Source: Dipteris shenzhenensis (Eukaryota; Polypodiophyta; Polypodiopsida; Gleicheniales). From it: DNA of 64,000 bases. The position numbers were made by a program, and so were the translations under genes. The notes below the pieces were generated by a model. The model was given only the letters and a program-made list of their open reading frames with translations. It was not told the origin of the DNA and searched no databases. Location: the NCBI GenBank assembly GCA_047967505.1, contig CM106539.1, one strand, 5' to 3'. Positions within the stretch are counted from its first letter, which is position 1, and each line of letters opens with the position of its first letter. Below, piece by piece: positions 37,217-48,422 of this stretch.

Positions 37217-37981
37217 GTGGAAACCACCAACTATGCTCTTATGACTACCATCATGGCTACAGAAGAGCTAGTCTACTTCGAAGATGCAGTAGACAAGCCA
37301 GAATGGCAAACTGCTATGAATGAAGAAATGGATGCTTTGTATAAGAATAATACTTGGGAATTATGTGACCTTCCACCAGGAAAGAAGGCCATAGCAAACA
37401 AATGGCCGGTATACAATGTGAAGTACAATCCAGATGGAGGTATTCAGAGATACAAAGCCAGACTAGTTGCAAAAGGATTTGCACAACAATATGGCCAAGA
37501 CTATGATGAGACTTATGCTCCAGTAGCAAAGATGGATTCCATATGGTTCTTGATATCACTAGCAACACTCAGTAAATGGAATGTGTACCAGCTCGATGTC
37601 AAGAATGCATTTCTCAATGGTTATCTAGACAAGGAAGTCTACATGCAACAACCAATAGGTTATGTTGAACCAAGAAAGGAGAATAAGGTTTGCCATCTCA
37701 AGAAAAGTTTCTACGGCTTATAGCAAGCACCCAAAAGTTGGTGTAATAGTAGAATTGACAAGTATTTTGCTGATCTGGGATACATGAAGTCCAATGCAGG
37801 TCATACTCTCTACTACAAAGTTCAAGGGGAAGACATTACTATTGCACTTTTGTACATAGATGATCTGATTGTGATAGGAAGCAAGGATAGCTTCATCAAA
37901 AAACTAAAACAAGACTTATCTGCAGAGTTTGACATGAAAGATCTTGGACTTATGCACTATTGTCTTGGAATTGAGTTCTAG
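37217..37981 (+). pseudogene. Ty1/copia reverse transcriptase (5' part, split by nested element)
   Basis: It starts near EWQTAMNEEMDALYKNNTWEL and runs through KARLVAKGFAQQYGQDY and VYQLDVKNAFLNGYLDKEV (first catalytic aspartate), then YIDDLIVIGSKDSF (YxDD). Fingers, palm and part of the thumb are present. A TAG interrupts at 37722 and another at 37979. The remainder resumes at 40631 after a nested copia. It is otherwise well preserved, so the host insertion is not ancient. Confidence 0.88.
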
Positions 37982-38009
37982 AGAGATTCAAATAGCATAT
38001 TCATGAGTT

Positions 38010-38297
38010 TGTTGGAACACTAAAAGGAAAGAGTAGAGTTGACACAAAATCAGAATACTTGCTTATAGAATGAAGAAGAAAGAGGTCCTTAAGTAGGCAC
38101 CTCATACAAGGTCATTGACATCACTGATGACCTCAAAGCTCCACAATCATCTCCTCAATCTACTCCTAGATTCACTCAATCATCCTATGTGGCTCTCCAC
38201 CACCTAACTGTGCTTGTGGGCACCTAACTGTGCCTCTAGCACTCACACATAGAAACATAAGGTGTGCCTGAGGCATACACCTTGAGATATCCCAACA
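38010..38297 (-). repeat. 3' LTR of nested gag-only copia
   Basis: It reads TGTTGGAACAC at the left and ATATCCCAACA at the right, 288 bp. It contains a 20-base duplication around CCTAACTGTG that the 5' LTR lacks. On the minus strand the polypurine tract GAGGGGGGG (about 38300-38312) directly precedes it, which identifies it as the 3' LTR. Confidence 0.88.
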
Positions 38298-38673
38298 AAC
38301 CCCCCCTCGAGGAAATGCCTCAGGCTATGTCAAGGATACATCTAGTCTCATAGTTTCTCATGCCATCTCATGGTGGTCAAGGATAAATCTATGGCTAGGT
38401 TCTCATGCTAGCAAGGGTTCCCTTGGGTGTAAGGTAAACAAAAAGGGATACAAACAGACCTTCCAATGGTTATCTCCCCTGCATGTACATGCACACAATG
38501 TCTGGAGAAGGTACCATGGAACAAAACATACACATGGCCTACATCATAAGGTGACCAGAGGTGTTTACAAAACACACAAAACACAATAGTTTATTTTCAT
38601 TGATTTTGGAGGACTATCCAGGCTGAGTACCTTGACATAAAAAGAGAGATCTGGAGCATACATAGAGATGAGT

Positions 38674-39576
38674 TTAAAATGCATAATCTTCAAAGGATGC
38701 CTCATCTTGTGGAGGCTCATTCACTGTAAGTAGATTTTCATTTTCTGTCTTTGCTTTGGCTCTGCAAAACTTCTCACTATGGTTGTTTTTTCCACAGTGC
38801 TTGCATGGATTAACTTTGAAGCAGTCCTTTGAAAGGTGATTTGTCTTTCCACAGTGATTGCAAGGAGTATACTTGCCCTTCTGGAATTTCATAACATAAG
38901 CAGTGTCATTGCCTTTCCTTAGCTCCATATGCCTTTCTTCTTCTTGGAGAGCTGAGATAATGCCTTCAAGGTTAGGATTGGGAAGATTCTTCAAAGTGCT
39001 AACAATGTGATCAAAACTTTCAGGCATACTCTTAAGTAACACTGCCATAGCATCATCAGGGGTGATAGGAGAGTTGATAGAAGCTAATTGAGTCATAAGA
39101 CTCCGCATATAGTTGACATGAGCAGCTAAAGTAGTATCACTTGCCATCTTTAACTCAAAGAAAGAGATTTTAAGTGATAGTTTAGATATGTGAGAGCTTG
39201 CACCAAAAATCAAGTCTAGCTTCTGCCAAGCTTCCGAAGGAGACTCCAAGTCAGAGATATGATGTATGTAATCATCACCCAAAGCTAAAGCAATTATACC
39301 ATATGCTTTTTCTTCTCTTGCTGGATCCCTTGCCGGTCGTGTCGGAGTTGAAGATTGTCCAGCATTGGAGGCCGTAGAAGAAGCGGTAGGAGTAGGTTTG
39401 ACAAGTCCCCATAAGTTCTCCCGCATCAATGCAAATTTCACCTTCATTTGCCATGTATGGAAGCCCTTTCCATTGAACTTCTCAAGATTATATAAGGTAG
39501 CCATGAGAGGGTCTAACCTAGATATTGGGCAGTGTCTATCTCTCTTACAAGGCAAAAATAACTGAAATACTTCCAA
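38674..39576 (-). CDS. Copia Gag of the nested non-autonomous element
   Basis: This 300-codon frame is intact. After a short leader it reads MATLYNLEKFNGKGFHTWQM, the UBN2-type Gag start, then GIIALALGDDYIHHI, LDLIFGASSHISKLSL and LLKSMPESFDHIVSTL. Two zinc knuckles follow, CNHCGKTNHLSKDC and CKHCGKNNHSEKFC, and an acidic tail. The likely start is the second methionine (MATLYN), about 24 codons in, because it is the family start. It would form the particle and package RNA. It lies between LTRs that are nearly identical, so it is probably young and could still be expressed. Confidence 0.88.
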   Translation of the reverse strand: MEVFQLFLPCKRDRHCPISRLDPLMATLYNLEKFNGKGFHTWQMKVKFALMRENLWGLVKPTPTASSTASNAGQSSTPTRPARDPAREEKAYGIIALALGDDYIHHISDLESPSEAWQKLDLIFGASSHISKLSLKISFFELKMASDTTLAAHVNYMRSLMTQLASINSPITPDDAMAVLLKSMPESFDHIVSTLKNLPNPNLEGIISALQEEERHMELRKGNDTAYVMKFQKGKYTPCNHCGKTNHLSKDCFKVNPCKHCGKNNHSEKFCRAKAKTENENLLTVNEPPQDEASFEDYAF

Positions 39577-40345
39577 AGTATGAGCACTTGATGTAGCAAA
39601 TAGTAGTGACTAGATTTCAAACAATGATGCTTCTTTTACATGCTTCATAGAAGTGGATGAAATAAACACTTTCCAATCACAACCAGGTCTAGCAAGTCAA
39701 AACAAAACTGAAGCAACACTTGTAGTGAAGTTATTGAAAACTTCAAAAGACCAGAAATGCTAGAGTAGCATTTTATGTAGCATCATTTTCAAAAGCATGT
39801 CAAAACTGTCAAAACTAGAGAGCTGAACTTGGAGGGCTCATAGCACACTCTTCAAAGCAAAAGAAAGGGGGCTTTCTAAGGCAAAAGAAAGCTGGTATAC
39901 CACAGTAGATCCTCTGGGAAGAAGAGGCGAAAATATGCGTCAGGTCGCCTTCACCTTCTTGAACAAAGTCAACTGGTTTTTCTCTGTTTTCTCCTTCAAT
40001 ATGCAGCCATTGCTACTCAGATTTCAGCACAAGGTAGCTCTAGGATGGAGAAGCTTGCCCTGAAAGGAATTAGACAAAGACGGAGCAGGCACAGAGAAAA
40101 TGCAACAAGAAGAATCGACGATCTTTCTGTAATGGCGACAAGCAGAAGCAAGGATTCCTTAATTCCTTGCAGCCAGAAGTTTGCCCCAACTAGATGGATC
40201 TTCAGCTAGAAGGGCGTGGGAAATGGGTGAGAAACGGAAGAGAACAAGCTCAAGCAAATTTTTGGAAGAAGAGGGAGAGATGGTGAAGAAGAAGAAGAGG
40301 AAGAAGATGATGATGTGGCAGAAATGGGCTCAAGGGGGATCAAAT

Positions 40346-40358
40346 GGCTCTGATACCA
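40346..40358 (-). promoter_or_regulatory. Primer-binding site of nested copia
   Basis: On the minus strand TGGTATCAGAGCC follows directly after the 5' LTR (which ends at 40359 in plus coordinates). It is complementary to initiator tRNA-Met and fixes the element's orientation. Confidence 0.88.
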
Positions 40359-40625
40359 TGTTGGAACACTGAAAGGAAAGAGTAGAGTTGACACAAAATC
40401 AGAATACTTGCTTATAGAATGAAGAAGAAAGAGGTCCTTAAGTAGGCACCTCATACAAGGTCATTGACATCACTGATGACCTCAAAGCTCCACAATCATC
40501 TCCTCAATCTGCTCCTAGATTCACTCAATCATCCTATGTGGCTCTCCACCACCTAACTGTGCCTCTAGCACTCACACATAGAAACATAACGTGTGCCTGA
40601 GGCATACACCTTGAGATATCCCACA
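40359..40625 (-). repeat. 5' LTR of nested gag-only copia
   Basis: This 267-bp LTR begins TGTTGGAACACTG in plus coordinates and ends ATATCCCACA. Apart from the 20-base duplication it differs from the 3' LTR at only a handful of bases. Confidence 0.88.
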
Positions 40626-40630
40626 GAGTC

Positions 40631-41045
40631 AACTCAAGTATGTTGATAGTCTCCTGAAGAAGTTTCATATGGCAGATTGCAAGATTGTAGCCACTCCCAT
40701 GGAACATAGTTTGAAACTTACTAAAAATTCAGAAAATCCTACAGTCAATGACAGATACTATAGGCAGCTCATCGGATCTCTTATATATTTGACAATCACA
40801 TGGCCGGATATTTGTTATGCAGTAAGCTCACTAGCACAGTTTATGGCAAACCCAAAACAGTCTCACTAGAATGCAGCCAAAAGAGTCTTGAGATACATCA
40901 GAGGTACAAGATAATTTGGGATAGAATACAGAGGAAGTCATCCATGGTTGCATGGATACTGTGACAGTGACTTTGTTGGAGATCATGAGACTAGGAGATC
41001 GACACAGGAGAAGTTTATATTTTCAAGTCACAAGGGTTGATCTAG
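40631..41045 (+). pseudogene. Host copia reverse transcriptase end and RNase H (3' part)
   Basis: The host frame resumes with SKYVDSLLKKFHMADCKIV, then DRYYRQLIGSLIYLTITWPD and SSLAQFMANPKQSH. RNase H begins with a first aspartate in HGYCDSDFVGDHETRRST and breaks off after FIFSSHKG near 41035. Stops occur at 40870, 40909 and 41039, at sites expected to be W, Q and W. Sequence after 41045 is unrelated, so the 3' end and 3' LTR are gone. Confidence 0.85.
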
Positions 41046-41084
41046 CTATCATGTGCACTAATTCACATCGATATATTTCAACAT

Positions 41085-41650
41085 TTCAACACTAGCTTTT
41101 TCAAGTCCACATAATCCACTTAAACCACTTAGTCCACTTGAACCAATTAAACCATGTAGCTCACTTAAACCACTTCATTCACTTATACCACTTAGTCCAT
41201 TTAAATCACTTCATTCACTTATACCACTTAAACTGCTTCATCCTTGGGGGATTCACCTTAAAAAAGTTTAGTGTACCACGTGCATTTAAAAGGAGTGGTA
41301 TTTTAATTTAATTTTTTGAAAAATTTTAACAGGTTTACAATAACAGAAGGGGTTCTTTAATTCAAGTTTAGAAAAAAATAACTTAGTTCATAAGTAAAGA
41401 GGGGTGTTTTTATTGGGGGGGAAATTTTAGTTGAGGGGTTTTTTAAATACCCCTTGAATTCACATGATACATAGGGATCCTAAGTAGTGCACCCCCCAGG
41501 ACTTCTCAATTCTAACCACTTGAACTACAATAATCCACATTATGCACTTAATCCACATTAAACCTTACATTAGCTCCACTTATTCCACTTAATTCACTTA
41601 AACCACTTAACTCACTTAGTTCACTTAAACCACTTAATCCACAGTATGCA
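41085..41650. repeat. Degenerate CACTTAA tandem array
   Basis: Units such as CCACTTAAACCACTTA and variants (CACTTCATTCACTTATA) repeat from about 41085 to 41235 and again from about 41515 to 41650. The middle is a MITE-like insertion (41242-41500). It abuts the broken end of the copia element. Confidence 0.75.
41242..41500. mobile_element. MITE relative, 259 bp, copy 4 (target duplication not clear)
   Basis: The ends CCTTGGGGGATTCACCTT and GTGCACCCCCCAGG are inverted and related to those of the other four elements. Subterminal CACGTGCAT and CACATGATA mirror each other. The 8 bases on either side do not match, perhaps because it landed in a tandem array or is older. Confidence 0.65.
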
Positions 41651-41732
41651 CTTAATTCGGATCATTATATTTGAAGAAGAATATGACAAAGTTATGTATG
41701 GAGTTTACATAGCTATGTACTAGGTTGCACAC

Positions 41733-43300
41733 CTGTCATTCCCTCAGTTCTTGGTCCTACAGCTTTTGAATCTATACTGGTGAGGTCCTCAAAATCATAT
41801 GTGTCAATATCCATAGCAACAGTATCCAAGTCTCTAAAAATATCTTTGTAGGACACAAGCTCACACTCCAGCATGTGTACACGTTCTTGCAAGTACTCAA
41901 TCTCTTTGACTTGAGTTGCAAGGTGAGATTATAACTCCTCATTAGCAATAACACCCTACTGACGGAGAGATATGGCAAATGTTGCCAAGTCAACAACGTC
42001 ACTATGTGCCTGGGGAGTTAGCATGCAAGGTCTTAGTGACATGGGCTCATTGTTCTCTGTTCTTGCTCACTTGCACTCCACATGACATCCCTTTCTTGTT
42101 CTTAACAAGTGATGCTTGTCATTCCAATCCACATGCCAATGCATGGTATCGTCATCCACTAGACCACAGTCGCAAAAATACCCAACCTCAGCGTGATTTA
42201 GTTGGTCTGCTAAATCGACCTCTTGAGGCACAAATGAGGCTTCAAGACCCTCATGAGTTGGAGGTTCCTTTGGTTGGGGAGGATCCTGTGGGAGAACGCT
42301 CTCTCCCTCCATGCTCATACTTAACCTTAAAAATGACAACAAGATAGAATTATTTTATAATCCTAAACAATATTAAAGAATTAAATTCAACATGGATAGT
42401 TATTGCATCATTTATTATACAAAAAATATTTAAACATTTATTATCGCATCATTTATTATACAAAAAATATTTAAACATTTATTATCGTATCAATTATTAT
42501 CTCATGAAATCATACCAATTTTAAATATACAAACTTGAATCATAGAGCAGAGACTTGGATGATATACAAAAATAGCAATGTTACAAGTAATCATGTTCAT
42601 AAATTCATATTATAAATTGTCCAAGAAAGACTCAGTCATTTCTTGGTCTAAGTCCCTAGTGTGGACTGAGCTGTATGCTACATCTAGGAGCAATATCAAA
42701 AACCCCACAAAAATTAGTAGTGCTTGGATGTCTGTTCAGTTGTGCATACCTTCCCTGAATCACAAATCAACGTAGCCACCCAATTACAGCTTCTGTGGAT
42801 CCAATGCTAATCAATGGTGCACAAATATCTATGATCTTCAAAATGTGATGAGACATTGTGTACACATCTTGTGCAACGTTGAAAGGTGGGGGATTGGTGT
42901 ACACGCACTCTGGAGCGACATGGCAAAATCTTAGAGAGGAACTCCGCATAGTGTTGGGACTATCACTGGGTAATGATGGTTAATATTTTCTAGTTCTTGT
43001 TGGTGTCACCATTCCCCAATCACAAATGCCTAGATACACTTCCTCGAATGACTCGGAGAAACGTAGGACAATATTTTGCGCATGCAAATAATTATGTATG
43101 ACATTGTGTTGTTGCATGTAATGAATAGTGTAAACAAGTGCACTTAAAATATCAAATACATACTGAGGGACCCGTGGAGCTCTAGCAAGCATTTCTATAT
43201 CATGTCTGTGTCCCACGGGAGATAGTTGCTTTTCGTCATGTCCGAGGTAGGTCAGCCATCTTTCCAAATGATTTCCATTCCAAAACAAAAATATTATCAT
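41733..43300 (-). pseudogene. Second kinase-like gene remnant (pseudokinase with DWG)
   Basis: The minus strand gives, from 43300, RVPQYVFDILSALVYTIHYM, then NVIHNYLHAQNIVL and GICDWGMVTP. These are the catalytic and magnesium loops of a protein kinase, with HNY replacing HRD (catalytic aspartate lost) and DWG replacing DFG. The exon at 42949-42767 continues with VAPEC, the APE motif. Further pieces at 42342-42067 and, in another frame, 42000-41733 contain a heptad-rich coil (VKEIEYLQERVHMLECELV). It may be several exons of one gene or a decayed copy. It shares the DWG change and WIH/VIH loop style with 19917-21507. Confidence 0.55.
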
Positions 43301-43544
43301 TGGATTATTATGATGGACTACACCTATAGCTCGGATGCATTAGGGGAGAATTGGGGTCTCAAAAGGGCCTCATAAGGAGAATGGATTAGGAATGCTTAGT
43401 GAGCTAATGCAAGGGGCTTGGAGGGTCCCAAAGAGGCCTAACCAGCCTAACCTATGTGGGTTAAGCCCACATTTGAGCCCACCTCTCCCCCCATCAATGA
43501 GGGTAGGGGGCCTCTTTTTAAAATTTGAATTTCAATTTTGAATC

Positions 43545-43860
43545 TCCCTCCCTCTCTCTCCCTCCCTCCCTCCCTCTCCCATCCCCTCCTCCCTCCCTCC
43601 TCCCTCCCTCCCTCCCTCCACCTCCCTCCCTCCTCCTCCCTCTCCCTCTCCCTCCCTCCCCCTCCCTCCTCCTCTCCCCTCCTTCATCTTGCTCCTCCTC
43701 CTCCCTCCTCCCTCTCCCCTCCTCCTCCTCCTGATGGCTCCTCCTCCCTCCTTCCTCTCCCCTCCTTCTCTTGCTGCCCTACTCTCTCTCCTCTACTCCT
43801 TCCTCCCATAGAATCTCTCCCCTCCTCCTCCCTCCTATAGCATCTCTCCCATCCCCCTCC
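43545..43860. repeat. (CCCT/CCT)n pyrimidine tract
   Basis: About 315 bases consist almost only of CCCTC, CCTCCT and similar units. It abuts, and seems to have cut, the minus-strand Ty3 reverse transcriptase at 43862. Confidence 0.9.
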
Positions 43861-43861
43861 C

Positions 43862-44312
43862 TTCTGTAGTAGCTCCTTCCATCATCCGTTGGAAGGTGGT
43901 TGGGGCATTGGTTAATTTAAATATCGTCACCCTAGCTGCATACACACCCCACTCAATGGCAAAGGCCATTTTATGTTGGTCTTGCGGGGCAATAGACACT
44001 TTGTTGTAACCCAAAAATCTATCTAGGAAGCTATAGGCTTCCTTTCCGGCTACCCTTTCTAGAACATGTTCTATGAATGGCAAGGGGTTGCCATAGTCTA
44101 GTGGCAGCGTTAACTTTTTTCAAATCCATGCATACTCTAATTTTTCCATTTTTATTTAGGACTATCACGATGGGTGATACCCAATCCATATGCTCAATCT
44201 CATAGATGAACTCCACATCTATAAGTTTTTGGTTTTCCTCCCTCACTATGAGTGCATATTTGGGATTCATAGGGTAGGGGCGTTGATGTACCGGTCTGGC
44301 ATCATCTAGCAT
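43862..44312 (-). pseudogene. Ty3/gypsy reverse transcriptase N-terminal half (family B)
   Basis: From 44312 the minus strand reads ARPVHQRPYPMNPKY, then EFIYEIEHMDWVSPIVIV and KIRVCMDLKKVNAAT (fingers and first palm motif). After a frame change near 44080 it continues with AYSFLDRFLGYNKVSIA (catalytic aspartate), KMAFAIEWGVYAARV and APTTFQRMM. The YxDD motif is not reached because a CCT tract interrupts at 43860. It is distinct from family A at 30545. Confidence 0.82.
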
Positions 44313-47300
44313 GGGGATTGTGTGCTACACTACTCTGTCAGGCACCCCCTTTATGTCAGTGTACTTCTAGGCCATGTAGTCTTTGTAATTTTGTAGGAGA
44401 GCTATTAAAGTGTTCTCCTCATTGGGGGTGAGATCATGGACGAGATGAACACAGGTTGGGGGTTCTCCCCTTTTGGGGCTAGGTTTACCTCCTTGACCGG
44501 GGTGTCATACCCTTGGGAGCACCTGTCTTCCTGAGAGCTTTTGGCCTATTGGTATAAGATCTTGTGATCCTCAATCATGTAGGCCTTGTAATCGGCTAGT
44601 ACCTACCGTAGGTCCTCTTTTTCTTCAGCCTCCTCCTTTATTTCTACCAGAGCAGTGGTCCTTTTGGCCTTAGCCGAGCTTTTGGATACATGGAGTTTTG
44701 AACCTGAAGGGGGCTCTTCCATTGTGCTTATAGAGCTGACAGGTGAGGTTACCTTACTCACTTTGGCTCCCCAATTGGAGGAGAACTCATGGTGAGTAGT
44801 CATGGCACCCACGTATGATAGCAATGGAGATCGGATTTTACCTTTACAATTCCCTTGCTTACCTCTTGGGGGTTGAGCATGTGAAACATTCTTAGGGGAA
44901 CCACCGAGGTTAAACCCTCAAGCTCTTGGGTGGTGATTTGAAACCCTATCCTCTTTGGCACATCTATATTGGCTAAGATGTGCATCCAATTTTGAGAGAA
45001 TTTTGGCTCGAGAAGAGGTGCATACCAAAATTCATCAGACTCCTTTTCATCCTCTTTCATGTGTGCATACCAAAATTCATCAGACTCCTTTTTATCCTCT
45101 TTCATGTCACAAGGTTGGAATAGCTTCATGGAGGTGGTTCGGGCGGTGGTGTCGAATTTTGCGGCAAAAAGGTGTCTCGACAATGGGTGGGCCTTGTAGG
45201 TGCAAGTCCACTCACATGATTTTCTCCTCATGCTGCAAGTAGATGTTATTAGTACTCCAGTCATGTACAAGCCTAGACATTTGTAAGAAGTGCTTTCCTA
45301 GGATAGCTTCATATCCTAATTGCTGAGTGAAGTCGATGACTATGAACCTGATGGGGTACGAATCCGATTACCTTGTCATGTTTATGCCAATAAGCACTCC
45401 CAAGGGATTGGCAGTCCACCATCGTCTAACTTTACTACCAAATGGGTTTGCTCGAGTATGGGTTTTACCCATTTCACCTAGCATTCCTTGGTATAGACAC
45501 TCAATCCCGCTCCCCTAGCCACGATGACATCAACCTTTTGGTGTTGATAGATTATGGGGATAGCGGCATTTGCATCATCACCCTCGAAGTACTAGCCTAG
45601 CTTGTTGATGGGAACATTGGGTAGGTTCTTCCCCCTTTTCGACGATGATTGGTTGGGCTTAGGGCTGGCAAGACTAGGGGGCAAGAGTAGCATGTTCATC
45701 CAATTGGATAGACTGCACCACAGGATGGGATTTCCTCTTAGCGAGGAGGCAATCGGCATTTTTACCTTTATTGATAGGAAGGCAACCAACCCGACACTAT
45801 CACAGGGTTCTTGTGAAGGCTCTCCTTCCATGTATGATAGGTCCTTGAAACTGTACAAGTCTCCTTCCTCCAATAGGTTTTGTAGCATTGGGTCTTCTTG
45901 GAACATTTTTTGCATTAGATCTAGAGCTTCCGAAATGTTCCTCTTCCTCCACTCTTTCTAGCACCTTGAGTGATTTCACCCCTCATTGGCCCATTAGGTG
46001 GGCTAGATGAATAGTATCTGACCCTCTACTTGCTTTGAGTCGATGCTCAAACTTCTCTTGGCAGTCCCGTACCAAGTTTTGGGCATCTATTATGTATTGC
46101 TTTTCTAAGACCGGGTTAGGCCTCCTGATAGGAGGGCCAGAGTGCTAGGACTTGGGCCTACACTGGCTTGTTTACCTCTAGACTCGAAGGTACCTCATGT
46201 TCACCCTGGGTGGAAGCACATTTGGAAGCAGAGGAGGTGGCGAGAGTGTTTGTCTCCTCATCGAAACTGTCATGGATAAGCACCTGGTCAAAGCCATCAC
46301 CTACCCTTATGGCCTTCTTGGATCAAGTTAAGGGATGTTGAGGGATCTCGGGGCCTGGAGATAGGGACCCTTTATCTTTATTTGCCAGCTTCCTCATTGC
46401 CTTGCCTAATGCCTTGGCTTGCATCCTTGTGATGACTTTTAGGGGCATTGCAGCCACCTGACCTTATTCGATGCTAATCAGGTTAAGGCTGGTGCTCTTT
46501 GGGGGGATGATTGGGGTTGTCGGTCCTCTCATGGGATAGTTCTGGAATAGATGCTTGGTCCCACACACCACACACAAGGGTGTGGGGTTGGAGCAGTGGG
46601 GACACGATCCCTATAGGGATCGTCCTTCAAGAAATGTGGCCCCTGGCATTTGAAGCAAGTCACTAAAGGGTTTGAAGTACCTTGATAGGGGCATTCACTT
46701 GCTCTGTGGGGACCCTGGTAGGTGTAACATTGGAGCGAGGGCCTTCAAGCAACTGAGTTTAGGTCTCTTTCCCTTGAGTTCATGGGAGCAGTCTAGAACA
46801 CGGGAATCTATTGATCCTCTAGAGAGAGGTAGTGGCTCAGGGTGCCACTTCCTTCCTCATAGGGTATTAATCATGAGGTCTGTGATGTGGATCTGTCTCC
46901 TCCCAATCATTGGGAACTTCCTTTACTAACACTTGATTGACTAGAGCTATACAAGGTAGTGGAGGTTGCAGGTCCAATATGGGTGGTGGTAACGAAGCTA
47001 GCTGAGCTCTATACTGGCTTGAACTAGCCAAAGGACCACCCTGTATGTTTAGGGGGTTAGGCCAAGCCATAAGGGCTAATGGGGGTCTCATTTCATACAT
47101 GGGTTGGGGAAGGAACCTCAAAAATCAACATTGGGAGAAATAGTGGTTTCCCCACCTATCGCAGTGTGCATGTAGAGTGCCGGCTATGCCCTTAGGTATG
47201 GACACTCATTGGAGGGGTGGTTACCATTGCATACTCCACACCAGACATTGTTTCTCCATGGAAACAAGTGAGGGTTTCTCGGCACCACCTTGGAGGTTCC

Positions 47301-47745
47301 TGTCCTCCATTGCTGGCCTAGCTAATTTAGCAAATTAAAGGCCAGTTCACTCATATCCAAGCCCTTGGGCTCATTGGTCTCCTTCTTGATTGTTTCTACA
47401 CTTCAAGACCTAACTCATGGAGCTATTTCTCATGGATTCGGGGTCTTATCTGAATTCGCCTTATCCATCATGTTGTCACTTATGTGGATAGCCACCTTGC
47501 TGCATAGATCAAAGGAAGTAGGATTCATCACCATTAGATGGTCGTGCATCTTTGGGTCTACCAATCCTATGAGGAAGCGGGGCAACAAGCATTCATCTCT
47601 CATCCACTCGTATGGTTCACAACGAACATTGAGGTGCTTGATCCCTCCAACTCCTCAATGCTGAATTTAGGCTCTCCAAAGTGAGTACTAGCCAGGAAAT
47701 CTCCCACCAATCTATAGGGAAGAAAGGATCCCTAGCTAGAAAATA
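44313..47745 (-). pseudogene. Ty3/gypsy protease and gag region (family B, heavily decayed)
   Basis: Upstream of the reverse transcriptase, minus-strand pieces read as a protease region (45590-45400, with ARGAGLSVYTKEC, where the active-site aspartate is lost) and as Gag (45915-47700). Gag contains several cysteine-rich spots such as CGVCNGNHPSNECPYL at about 47195-47240. There is a perfect 52-base direct repeat at about 45014-45115 (GCATACCAAAATTCATCAGA twice). Frames are short and interrupted, so domain borders are approximate. The region stops near 47745 where the L1 begins. Confidence 0.5.
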
Positions 47746-47761
47746 GAAAAAATAACTCGAA

Positions 47762-47929
47762 ATGAAGCAAGCCATAAGAGCCATCTCATTTAACACCCAA
47801 GGATTAACAGATCCAGACGGAATGGATGAGTGACAACAGTATTAATGCTGACTTTATTTGCTTGCAGGAATTAAAGGCTATTGACAAGACTCTTGAGTAC
47901 AACCTTAAAGCTGTGTCAACCTCCCACAG
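47762..47929 (+). pseudogene. L1 LINE endonuclease, N-terminal part (before the insertion)
   Basis: The frame starts MKQAIRAISFNTQGLTD, the conserved N terminus of the L1 apurinic-type endonuclease. After a one-base frame change it gives DFICLQELKAIDKTLEY, with the catalytic glutamate of QELK. Translation is cut at about codon 55 by the inverted-repeat element starting at 47930. The protein resumes beyond it at 59907. The endonuclease nicks target DNA for retrotransposition. Confidence 0.78.
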
Positions 47930-47962
47930 ACATTAGGAAAAAAGGGAGCTCATTTTGGGGCC
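47930..47962 (+). repeat. Left terminal inverted repeat of the 12-kb element
   Basis: It starts ACATTAGGAAAAAAGGGA and ends CATTTTGGGGCC. Its reverse complement lies at 59875-59907 with two mismatches. The first 5 bases could be partly target sequence. Confidence 0.88.
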
Positions 47963-48422
47963 TTTTACAGTTTGGAAAAATAAGCTCTCAACCAATCAAT
48001 AGAGGGCCAATGTAACATTTGAAATTCACGAAAATAAGAGAAAATAGAAAAAAGAAACAATACTTTATGTAGGTACAAGCGTGCTACATTAATGTGGAGA
48101 TTGGTTTTTTATTCTCACAAGATCTTTGGACAAGAAGATATAATCTAAATTGACATTTTATCTGACAAGGGCCTTCCCGCTTCCACCTTCCTTTGAACTT
48201 TGAAATTTTGTGCCGCCTTTCCTTCGAAAGGTCTACCATTCTACACCACTGCCTCATTGTGCAACAGCGTCTTCTTTTCCAAAACTGCTCCCTTGATCCT
48301 ATTTGGCATAGAGTAAGATGTTTCTTGTCAATTGTTTATCTGCCCACTTTCTCTTTCTTGAAACTTCAATTTGTTATCTTATTTACATTACTTTGCTATT
48401 GTTACAGATTCGGAAAATCTCC

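Larger units (their letters stand above)
38010..40625 (-). mobile_element. Nested gag-only copia (TR-GAG-like) with both LTRs
   Basis: This complete minus-strand element sits inside the host copia pol. Its two LTRs (38010-38297 and 40359-40625) differ mainly by a 20-base tandem duplication present only in the left one. Flanks GAGTT (38005-38009) and GAGTC (40626-40630) are a near-perfect 5-bp target duplication. The internal 2.06 kb has a primer-binding site, a gag gene and a polypurine tract, but no protease, integrase or polymerase. That is the layout of non-autonomous TR-GAG elements, which need enzymes in trans. Confidence 0.9.
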
